From positions 776,930 to 840,929 of the forward strand of contig OX345649.1 of assembly GCA_947044365.1 (NCBI GenBank): a stretch of 64,000 nucleotides of DNA, given 5' to 3'. The first letter of the stretch is position 1, and each line of letters begins with the position of its first letter. The translations under genes and the position numbers were made by a program. This DNA comes from Petrosia ficiformis. Taxonomy: Eukaryota; Porifera; Demospongiae; Haplosclerida; Petrosiidae. A model generated the notes under the pieces. It searched no databases and was not told the origin of the DNA. It saw only the letters and a program-made list of their open reading frames with translations. Shown here piece by piece: positions 25,083 to 35,310 of this stretch.

Positions 25083-28000
25083 ATGATGAGTTGGACAAAA
25101 CGTGTCTTGTTATTTGGAGCTGTTGCAGGAGGTGATGTTGTAATATGCTATTTTCACATGATGAGCATTTCTTTTCTTTGTGAACATAGGTGTGATATAT
25201 TGTGGATGGAAAGGCTATTTAATGTTGCCCATATTTGACAGCAACAGGAAAACTACTGATGAAGAGTTAAGGTGAATCAAAGATCTGTTATTAACATTGA
25301 GGATAACCTCATGATAACATATATATATGTACTATAGTGTATAGTTAATGTCACGAGATTAATTATACTGTAACTCAATAACGAAGCGAATGGGAAGGAT
25401 AATGATATGAAAATATTGTGGAAAAAAAGCATTGATTATTCATTCAGCAAAATGCGATTATTATTTTCCTCTACAGAAGAAGAGAACATTACATTCGGAT
25501 TCAACAGAATTGTATTATAACTGGTAACCGCTATATCAATAACATTATTTTAACATCTATTTTAAAATAGTTAGCAAACTTTTGACTCCATTGAAAGAAT
25601 TCATCTCGAATGCTCAAAATACAAACTTTATCACAACACAACTTAAACAAGAGTAAGTTACTCAATAACTACATGTGGGGACTTAATTATATAGGAATGA
25701 TATATATAATATTAAAATTAATAATTATACACTGTACTAGCAAAGGAGTCCGTGGAAAGAATGGAATCCATACATTGATAGGGTTGTTTAGTAAATAATA
25801 TCACTAGTTGCTTTCCTTTAGTATTAGTCTTGTTTTAAAGTGATATCTATAGCCATATTGAAACCATAGCAATGCCCCACAAAATGTCTGTAGCATAGAA
25901 ACACTAATAAGAAAGTGACTGCTGGTGATCAACATACAGAGCTGTTGTTGTAATGATATTAGCAGAGATCTACAAGTACAAGGGACTCTCCATGGTGAAA
26001 TGTGTGCAGTATTTTAAGAGAACATCATGTATAAGGCAGTTATATTAGTACTCTCTCTGGTTGTCAATTTAAATTGTAGTTGCTATGACAACATAATCTA
26101 TTATAAGTTCATTATTCTATAATTTTCTTCATTTTTCATTAAAAAATAGTCCAGAAAACAAGATAGAACTATGGGAAACTTTGAAAACAACAAGTACGGA
26201 TTGCAAAATCCTTACATAATTGTTAAACTTTTCAATTTCTTTAGGTTTTTCTAGAGCTGTTGTCAGTGCTTGTGTCAGTGGTATGCTAGTACTTCTTGTA
26301 CGTATACAATTCAGTGTACTAGCGGCGTATATGTATCTGGACAAAACGAAGATAGTGAGTGAGAGAGATATGTACTATTATTTGATATAATATAATATTT
26401 GAGATCCAATACTCTTTAGAATGGAGATGTACAAAAGCTGTACTTAAGTACTAGTCATCAGACACTTGAAAAAGGTTAGTCACACACACAGACTTAAAGA
26501 GAGAGAGACATGCAGACAGACATCCACACATATACACACAGATTCACATACAAACACAGACAGACAGACATACAGATACACATACACAGACAGATAGACA
26601 AAAAGAGATAGATAGACAGACAATCCACACACACATGCACACTGGTTGTTTCAGGTGATTTGTCTATTATTATAATTACAACATCAGGTGTCCAATTAAA
26701 TTAAGTTTTATCATTGCTATGGCAACCTGGTTGACCTCTTATTCATATTCTCTAGGATTGTCAATTCTTGTACAAGCCATGAATGAAGCTGCTGAACAAG
26801 TTTTAAAAAACTACTCGTTTAAGCATCCAGTTGCCGGGGAAACAATACAGCTCCTATTAACTAATATTATTGATGAAGCATCTGAAAAGCATCGGTAAGT
26901 GTATGGGGAAATGATAAACTGATAGATTTTGTTCTGTGTAGGTTTGGAGAGTATTATTGGCTATTGCAATACATGTTACCATCTGAATCGATAGTTGTAA
27001 GTATATCGGTATGTATGTATGTATGTATGTATGTACATGATGTATGTATGTATGTATGTATGTATGTATGTATGTATGTATGTATGTATGTATGTATGTA
27101 CATGATGTATGTATGTATGTATGTATGTATGTATGTATGTATGTATGTATGTATCATATGTATGTATATATGTATGTAAGTATGTATGTATATATGTACG
27201 TACGTATGTATGTAATTACGTATGTATGTATGTATGTATGTATGTATGTATGTATATATGTATGTATTTATGTATGTATGTATGTAATTACGTATGTATG
27301 TATGTATGTATGTATGTATGTATGTATGTATGTATGTATATATGTACGTACGTATGTATTTATTTATGTATCTATGTATGTACGTACGTATGTATGTGTG
27401 TATGTATGTAGGGTAATGGAGATGGATTGAGTGATTTAATGACAACAACACAAGATGTTTTGGAATTGTAAGTACAAACAATATTCTTACATCATTACAA
27501 GTATAACAGTCATCTCAATTATCAATATTACATGTACATAATGTAATGTATGACTGTTCCTTCAGGGAAGACACACAGAAGATTCTACAAGCACTTGTCG
27601 AGAGAGCTTTACTTCAAGTGTCACGTAGCTGTACAGAATCCTTTCATTCAGCAGCTCAAAGGTAAATAATTATATAAATTGTTTATGAGCGGAAGTTTTA
27701 GTGAATTTAAGATAGATCCAATTTAGTGGTTATAACAAATATCGTGTTCAAAATGAGTTAATACTATTGTGGTATATATATGTATATATAATTATATATA
27801 TATGATTATATATATATATGTAATATATATAGTATGCTAATAGGTCCTATATTTAGCATACTACATACAATATATTGTATCATGGTGAGATCTCCTGCAC
27901 AATGTGCACATGGAAGGTCTATATACAATATATAGGACTCACCACATCAAAGGAATGATGTCACCATCATGCTATATATATATATAAGTGATAATGTTGA

Positions 28001-28331
28001 ATCACTATAATTATTCCATGTGACATCACATATTATTAGTCTCATTCCCAGTCTTGACTCAATAGTATAGGAATGTGGCATTAACAATTACACTGTGCTT
28101 TACACAGCTCTACTTCTCTACCACTTGCTCGTGTAGTGCCAATCCTTTCCGATAATTCTCTTCTTATTTTACAACCTCAACGTCAAAGAGCACTCTTACA
28201 GGTCAGTTCAGTTCTCATGCATTCATACTACATGGGAATGAGGCTTTTCATTGGTATAGGAAATGGTGAACAGAGATGAATTAACAACTCTTTCAGAAAA
28301 TATTTATGAAGCTTTCAGTAGAACTTGTTGA
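25083..28331 (+). CDS. PEX3: Peroxisomal biogenesis factor 3
   Basis: Thirteen exons with exact phase closure: 25083-25131, 25190-25271, 25477-25523, 25571-25652, 26150-26193, 26245-26354, 26420-26474, 26756-26894, 26942-26996, 27412-27467, 27566-27661, 28108-28201, 28260-28331, giving 326 aa. PEX3 is the peroxisomal membrane docking receptor for PEX19 and inserts membrane proteins. An N-terminal hydrophobic segment (residues about 8-26) anchors the protein. PENKIELWETLKTTSFSR, SGMLVLLVRIQFSVLAAYMY, SLPLARVVPI and the terminal NIYEAFS correspond to conserved human PEX3 blocks. The protein is about 45 residues shorter than human PEX3, mainly at the start. ATG at 25083 is followed by an in-frame ATG at 25086; either could serve. 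It is tail-to-tail with KDM1A, with 134 bp between stop codons. Confidence 0.95.
25322..25425 (+). mobile_element. Family A element fragment
   Basis: One 68-bp core (TATGTACTATAGTGTATAG) plus the GGGAAGGATAATTATATGAAAA-like right part, in a PEX3 intron. Both termini are eroded. Confidence 0.6.
26484..26642. repeat. CA/CAGA-rich microsatellite
   Basis: Mixed ACAC, CAGA and GATA simple repeats in PEX3 intron 26475-26755. Confidence 0.8.
27008..27410. repeat. (TATG)n array abutting an acceptor
   Basis: About 400 bp of TATG repeats fill intron 26997-27411 of PEX3, and the acceptor TATGTATGTAG is itself made of the repeat. There is almost no polypyrimidine tract. Confidence 0.95.
27770..27985. 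repeat. (TA)n tracts with ACTCACCACATCAAAGGAAT core
   Basis: TA-rich repeats flank a core that is the inverse of the core at 7976-8018. PEX3 intron 27662-28107. Confidence 0.6.
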
Positions 28332-28465
28332 AATTTAAATAATCAATTCTTTTTGTGAAAAATTAATTAACTAATGAAAATGAAAGGCGTGGCACCAATG
28401 ATAAGGTGTGTGGTGGTACATAGATGTTGAGTCACGTGATTAAGTCATGTGATTAAGTCATGTGA

Positions 28466-30462
28466 TTAAGTTTGTATTCCTTGGACCAGTTCAGCTAGTG
28501 CTACTGCAGGTAGAACTACTTCCGCTGATGAAGACAGAGGGCGTGGAGTGTAAGGAGCTCCGAGAAGTAGGTCAGCAACTTTACCAGCTTCCCTTAAGCC
28601 ACTGAGGAGAGCTCCATGGACAGTAGCTGGGTAATTACGCATTGTATGTTCACCAGCAAAGAATACACGAGGCCTGAGAAATAATTTAAGAATGTATGAT
28701 AACAATGACCGCTTTTACATGTCAAATGCGTTATTATGATACTGAGAATTTAAAACAGAGGAAAACTGAAAAAAGCCAGAAATCTGAATATATTATGACT
28801 AGATTGTCAGTTATACACATGGTTGCATGTATTTACTAAAAGGGGATTCAGGCAACACTATTCAGTACCCAAAATAGTTCTATGTTAGGAGGAGGATCTC
28901 AAGATAAAATATTGTGTTAGTAAACTATCAGGATCTCTGCAGACAGTATACAAAGATAGGGTAATGCTGTGAAGATCTTAGTAAATCTTAGTAAATCTTA
29001 GTAAATCTATGTGGAATGGAAGTTATCTATCTCTATCCATCTGTAGACATACTTTGGTATAATGCTTCCAGATCTTGTGGGACTAACAGCAGCTGCAAGG
29101 AAATCATAATCATTACCACTAGCACCTGCTGAGACATATGAATAAGATCCACGAGCATATTCATCACCACGCCAACGAGTAACACATGTTTCTTTAGGCT
29201 ATGGGACAATGGAGGACAGTATGACAATATGTGAGTGACATTGTGTTGTGTGACACAAAATCATGCTGGTAATTTAATGATAGAAACTAGAAACTATGTT
29301 TGGGAATAATTCAATGTTAAAAGGCACCGTAACACTTAATCTTGAGGCATATTATGTCAGTGCTCAAAATAACTCCAGCAATTAGCCATTTTTCGGATAT
29401 TTTGGCTCTTCATCTGGGCAAAATTACAACTACAAGACTATATATACCACTCACCTGTTCAAACCCCATAAGGTGACCCTACACACAATAACTATACCAG
29501 TGCTTGAAATAACGTCCAGCAATTAGCCATTTAGCTCTTTGTCTGGACAAAATTACATTTGACTGGACAAATTGTCTGATTAGTTATGAGAATAATACAA
29601 CAAAATAAGAACAGTAACCTCACAGTAACGTTAATTATTAGTCAAGAGCATTCATGGCCTAGTGGGTTACTTCTGCCAATAATCCATAAATGGGTATATA
29701 CTGTACTGGTTTTCTGGAATAAATTCACAACTTAAATATAGTTTTGTTCAGATGTTTCTGTCAGATACTTTCAAAAACTATTGCGAGCACTGCATATACT
29801 CTTAAAACAAGGATCAGAATTGTCATCTTTAAAAAAACACACCTCAATCTTGGAAGTATTAATTAGTAATTGTAATAATTGTGAGTAAAGATGGACCGAT
29901 ATCAAATTTAAGTAATACCAATATTTTGCCTGATGAGCAATATCGGCCACTTTACCGATAGCCGATATGATTATCGGTGTATCTCTAATTGTGAGTTACC
30001 TTGCGTAATAATCGTAAAACTTAATTTTCAATACCGCCCACCCCTTCTAGAAAGCTATATCAAATGGCTTACTTCTGGTACACTTTGGTCTCCAAATATA
30101 GATCTGAGGACTGCCATCGCCTTGGCAACAATGACATCATCAGGTAAACTCTCAAATTTAACCGCATCATCACCTAATAAGAAAATTAATTATAAGTAAT
30201 AAAAACAGGAGTTGACCCACTCCTCGTTAAAATTGAATTAATATCCAGCTGTCAATCTGCCACTTAAATTAATATTCATAGTACAGGAATTCATGAATAT
30301 TTAATTACCTGCTAGTAATGCAATGAGCACTGGTGTGAAACTGAGATGCCAAAACATGAATAGTTCACCACGTGAAGCAGTGCTGGTGGCAATATGACCA
30401 AACAGATGTACATTAGCATCCCAAAATCTTTGCTCAAAACATAAGATCACCTAGGAGAGAGA

Positions 30463-30518
<56 letters not shown>

Positions 30519-31946
30519 GCTGGGAAGCCCCAGTTAAATATATATTATTCAGTAGACCAAATCCTACCTCTAAGGCCATCCCAGGGGAAGCCCCTTTCAT
30601 ATAGACATACATGTACCTTATTCAGTAGACCAAGTCCTACCCCTGCAATCACTGGGGAAGCCCCTTTCATATAAATGTAATTTATGTACCTTATTCAGTA
30701 GACCCTGCAATCACTGGGGAAGCCCCTTTCATATAGATGTACCTTATTCAGTAGACCAAATCCTAAAGTATTAATAGCTTGTTGCTTCCATTCAGGCAGA
30801 GGTGGATAAAAAGATACAGTACCGGACTTCAACACACCCAGTGGTACAGTGACTATAACAGCATCAGCTTTGAATATATTTGTACAACCTGACTCAGTAG
30901 AATGAGTATGGACTTCAACATCTATACATGAATAATAGAAAATTGTAATGAGTAACAGTTAAATACATGTACATGTATACACACAGATACTACACAAACA
31001 CACACATATACATACAAACACAGACATACAGACACATGCAGATGCAGACACAGACAAATAGATGCAGACACACACATACAGACAGACGGATGACAGACAG
31101 ACACAGACAGACAGACAAATAGACACAGACACGCACATACAGACAGACAGACACAGACAGACAGACAGACAGACACACATACATACCATCACTCGAGTAA
31201 TGTATTGCTGTCACGGCAGTATTCAATCTACTGTCTACACCTTTAGCTAAAGCTTTAGGTAATGCATCATATCCATCTCTAAGACACAAATGAGCTCCGG
31301 TGAATTCAAAATCATCATCCTGATCCCAATGACGTAAAGACAATGTCCTAAGTTGACTTGCATTAGCAAATTCTAAATTAGCAAAATGCCAGTCAAGTAT
31401 CTGTCTATCTCTGGGCGAGAGATAGACAGCAGGAAGGTTAATATCGTCAGCATCATCTAGTTTATTCTCAAGGTCTTGTTTTTGTTCCATTAACGTATCG
31501 TAGAAATTAAACAGGTGTAACAGTTCTTGTTCTGTAGATCTCTTTATGAAATCAACATCACTAGCACTATGGACGAGAAATACATGTTAAAAGTGCTTCA
31601 CCCCATGTCTGATATGTAGTAGATGATGCTGTAATATGTACATGTAGTAGATGATGCTGTAATATGTACATGTAGTAGATGATGCTATAGTATATTTAAA
31701 AGGTAATGTATGCGATATGTGTCATATGTGATGTACTGCCTAACTGACTATGCTTTTCATGTACTCACTTGCTTCCATGTGCTGCTAAAAGTTGTTTTTG
31801 TCTCTCGTGGGTTTGTTTTATTTTGTCCTGCATTTCAATGATCTTGTTATAAGTAAGTTGGAGTTCTGATTGCGTGCTGATATTATGTTTTAAGTGATCC
31901 TTCAACACTTCTCTGGTATGTTTCTCTTGAAGTCTAAGAGAGAGAA

Positions 31947-32018
<72 letters not shown>

Positions 32019-33523
32019 ATGAATGTAAAGTAGTATATACAAAAATAACAGTCAACCAATTGGCCATTTCCCAGACAAATTGTCCATTTAAAATTTCATA
32101 TTACATGTGTCTGGTAAACTTGTATTGGAGAAGCGACCTCTTTCTTCCTTACAATACATGTAGTTATAGTAATGTACATTATTTTACATTAGGTCAGCTT
32201 AGGACCAACCAAAATTGTTTCGACTGGTCACATTAACCATTTATGATGGAAATACATGTATTCTGTATTTGAACTTATAGTTAGTAGTACTCTCTCTATA
32301 CTGTATTCAACACAAAACAAACAAGAAAGTAATACAATCCTCTAACCACACACCCACTTAGTGACCCCTTACTGTATCACAAGTTCCAGAGCTTCTCCTA
32401 GAGAAAGTGTCTTCCCATTTAACTGATCAACTTGGAGATGATGAGAAAGATGTGAGACGGTATCCAGAAGTCTATTGAATTCCAATTCTACTGTTTTATC
32501 CCTCTCTCGTGGTACCATCTCTCCTGTAGTATAATACAGAGGACATCGGCGACGTATCTTTGACATTTCAAGAGATACTTGCTTTCGAATTACTGCTAAA
32601 GGGTTACCACCTGTATGACATGAGGACTGATGTCACTAATATTATAGACGTGGTTAACTGATTACCTAATCCAGTAACTACCATGGCCCCAAGGTCAGCA
32701 GAGTAAGCTCCACGACGGAATGTGTGAATACGCCCACCTATACGATCCTGGATAATTATATAATTAACTATTAATTAAGGAACCACAACCCATACTTACC
32801 CTTGCTTCAAGTATAGTTACATCAAGTCCAAAGTACTGTAGTTGCCTAGCAGCCATTAGTCCACTAACACCTCCACCAACTACAATTACCTTAAAAGGCA
32901 TTTTACCTGTATTAATCACTATGAGTATGGTTTTCATGACTCCACTCCTTATTACCTTGTAAGGGATTATGTTGTTGAAATAATCCAAAATTGATATAAC
33001 CAAATCGAGACAGATATCCATGTACTCGTAAAACAAGATTAGACTTGCCTAAGTGAATATAATAAGCAGTATATATATAATTATAATTATATTATATATA
33101 TCCCATAATAAAGTAGTCTATATGGTTGCTATGGTAATACAAGAGTTCATAACCAAATAGATATGTAAAACAATGTTAGACTTACTTAAATGAATAGCGT
33201 AAATTTCTAATAGTTAAATTATGATGTGATGACTTTATAATTATGTAATATAGTACTATATTGTTTAATGTCATAAGGTTAATACATGATTACATGTATA
33301 TTGTAACTCAATAATGAAAAAATGGATTGAAATTCAGTGTTCTGCCCACACTGGTCGGGAATAACCATCACTCAGATAATACATATATAGATAGTATTAA
33401 GTATAAACTGGGTAAACAGCACTAAATGCAACACACATACATACATACACACATATACATATTATTATACGAACATACATACATACATACATACACACAC
33501 ATACATATACATATTATTATATG

Positions 33524-33554
<31 letters not shown>

Positions 33555-35081
33555 GTACATACATACACACACACATACATAATGTTGGTGGGAAGGTTAG
33601 TGTAAAGGTAATGTAGAATCCAACCACCACTCTAAATATTCTGGGCAGAACACTGGAAATTTGACACACATAAAAAAGACAAGGTATTAACAGAAAGAAT
33701 AATTATAGTTATTTACTAAAACTAAAATTATACCATGAATATATAAATGCAGTCATTTTATAGTCATCATTATTAATAATGTCACTCACCTGGGTGTGGC
33801 AAATGAACAGCAGCCTGTGCCTTTTCTGTTGTTAACTCGTGGACTGGATCCTGAAGCCATGTTTGTAATAATCTATTACGAATGAATAGAAATTCCATAA
33901 TTGCTGATTGAGAACTGCCAGATATATCGGGAAAGAAAACCATTTCTTGTTTTGTTAATTTGTTTGCTGGTAATCTGCTTTGAAACGCAGCCCCATCTAA
34001 ACCTGTGGAACAATATTATAATGTATGTTCTAGTTCATTCATCTGTCCGTTCGTCCATACACCCAACCACCCACCCATCCATTCGTCCATCCATCCATCC
34101 ACCCATCCATCCATCTATCCATCCATCCATCTATCAATTCATCCATTCGTCAAAATAGAGAAATGTACTCTGACCACACCCACCACATTCCACTCACCAG
34201 GAGGTAGATCAGGTTCAATATCAGAGTCACTATCACTTGAAAACTCATCATCAGTCAGAACAGGCATATGATGTCCATTATTAGGAGATCCATGTTGAGT
34301 CAACTACAAATATAATATACATCAGAATTATACTTATGTTACATAATGTTTTAATTACTACTATTCCAAAACATGAAAAAAGATCTCAAATTTGATTGGA
34401 CATTACTGAATTTTGATCAACTATGTCAAATGATGTAATACGTTATACATGTGCTGTAAGCTCGAAATTGTTGTAAAATATTCAACAAAGGTTTGAAGCT
34501 TATCACTGTCTGTTGAAAAGACCTGGATCTGACTGACGTACCAAGACTACTACAGAATTGGAGAACCATAGATGCTCAAATGCAACTCGATGATGAAACC
34601 AGCTCCATACTCTACTGACATGATCGATGGGCAGGACTTAATTCATACATTTACATAAACGTCCTGATATTATAAAACTAATATCAATTATTGCTAATTC
34701 TAGAAGTATTAAGACTATTAACTATTTCCAAGTGATCAAAAGCATTTCTAATCCTAACTGACATTTGGATATTCTAGTATATCTCTGGATATCATTAAGC
34801 GTATATCATCATTGAGTGTATCTTATTATTAATAGGGTCTTACCCTTGGTCGCATAGAAAGTGAGTGTTGTTCAGCCGATACTATCACTTCACCAGCAGT
34901 GTCTACATCTTCTTCATGCACTATAAAATTAATTGACGTAAATATAAAAAACATCATAATTTTTTTAATAACTTATTAAAAAGTACTATAATAAAAGAGT
35001 GTACATATATATATACATCATAATAATAATCTTACATGTATTTTCAGGATCACCAGCAATTAATTGTTGTTGTAAGTCCAT
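28466..35081 (-). CDS. KDM1A: Lysine-specific histone demethylase 1 (LSD1)
   Basis: Fifteen exons: 35081-35036, 34920-34844, 34303-34198, 34002-33790, 33048-32956, 32906-32800, 32747-32666, 32610-32373, 31933-31769, 31566-31187, 30921-30743, 30450-30309, 30173-30073, 29198-29053, 28673-28466. Phases close to 760 aa. KDM1A is the nuclear FAD-dependent demethylase of histone H3 K4me1/2, working with CoREST. Domains in order: acidic disordered N-terminus; SWIRM (about 77-150, GAAFQSRLP); FAD-binding GGGVSG (189-194); LEARDRIGGRI; coiled Tower helices (about 321-430) that bind Co[22 protein letters not shown]; catalytic-region Lys562 in GFGLLNK (equivalent to human Lys661); C-terminal [20 protein letters not shown]. 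The Tower separates it from KDM1B. The GFGLLNK exon end is tandemly duplicated in the following intron. ACCCACGTG lies about 60 bp upstream of the ATG. Confidence 0.97.
29365..29590. repeat. Two-copy repeat with CAGTGCTYRAAATAAC
   Basis: Two direct copies (near 29369 and 29499) share CAGTGCTCAAAATAACTCCA / AGCAATTAGCCATTT. They lie in a KDM1A intron. Confidence 0.6.
29886..29987. mobile_element. 102-bp hAT-like MITE with perfect 8-bp target duplication
   Basis: Ends TAAAGATGGACCGATA and, inverted, TAGAGATACACCGATA. ATTGTGAG is perfectly duplicated at 29878-29885 and 29988-29995. KDM1A intron 29199-30072. Confidence 0.88.
30462..30513. repeat. (GA)n microsatellite next to acceptor
   Basis: On the minus (coding) strand this is a CT tract directly before the acceptor of KDM1A exon 30450-30309. 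It acts as an oversized polypyrimidine tract. Confidence 0.9.
30541..30742 (-). repeat. Tandem copies of a KDM1A exon end and 5' splice site
   Basis: The sequence around the true donor of exon 30921-30743 (GGTCTACTGAATAAG then GTACAT on the minus strand) recurs at about 30704-30688, 30640-30615 and 30567-30544. GGGGAAGCCCCTTTCATATA spacers separate the copies. Three decoy donors result. Confidence 0.9.
30965..31180. repeat. ACAGACAGAC/CA minisatellite
   Basis: ACAG and CACA simple repeats fill KDM1A intron 31186-30922, starting next to the donor. Confidence 0.92.
31937..32012. repeat. (GA)n microsatellite next to acceptor
   Basis: CT-rich on the coding strand, ending within 5 bp of the acceptor of KDM1A exon 31933-31769. 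Confidence 0.93.
33225..33760 (+). mobile_element. Family A element interrupted by a family D insertion
   Basis: Left part (33225-33334) and right part (33656 to about 33760) match the uninterrupted family A copies at 3642 and 56930 on either side of the inserted family D element. Confidence 0.7.
33335..33655 (+). mobile_element. Family D MITE, copy 1, nested
   Basis: Perfect 14-bp terminal inverted repeats CAGTGTTCTGCCCA. GAAATT is duplicated on both sides (33329-33334 and 33656-33661). The family A copy at 3642 shows the empty site. The centre has expanded into CATA repeats (about 33430-33580). KDM1A intron. Confidence 0.88.
34035..34150. repeat. (CATC)n array
   Basis: CATCCATC tetranucleotides in KDM1A intron 34197-34003. 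Confidence 0.92.
34304..34843. other. KDM1A intron, no recognised element
   Basis: 540 bp of AT-rich sequence between exons 34920-34844 and 34303-34198. I see no gene, RNA or repeat in it. Confidence 0.5.
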
Positions 35082-35310
35082 TGTGAACACCCTCCTTCAA
35101 AATACCCGCTGAAAACTGTATACCTCCGTATACTAACTACCCACGTGAGTTCACATGTTCCTTTCATATACAGTTGGGTGTCTTATCTACAGCTATATTA
35201 TATCGTGGCTATAATAATTAATTAATCATGATTAATTATTATTATATTTTGTTGTAGATAGATAAATTACATGAGGAAAGAAGAGAAGAAATAATTAAAA
35301 GTTTTTAAGA
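35082..35310 (-). promoter_or_regulatory. KDM1A upstream region
   Basis: The 229-bp gap between the KDM1A start and the PLRG1 stop on the same strand. CTACCCACGTG occurs at 35137-35147. The same 11-mer occurs inverted in the THYN1/HEATR6 promoter. The regulatory role is inferred. Confidence 0.6.
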
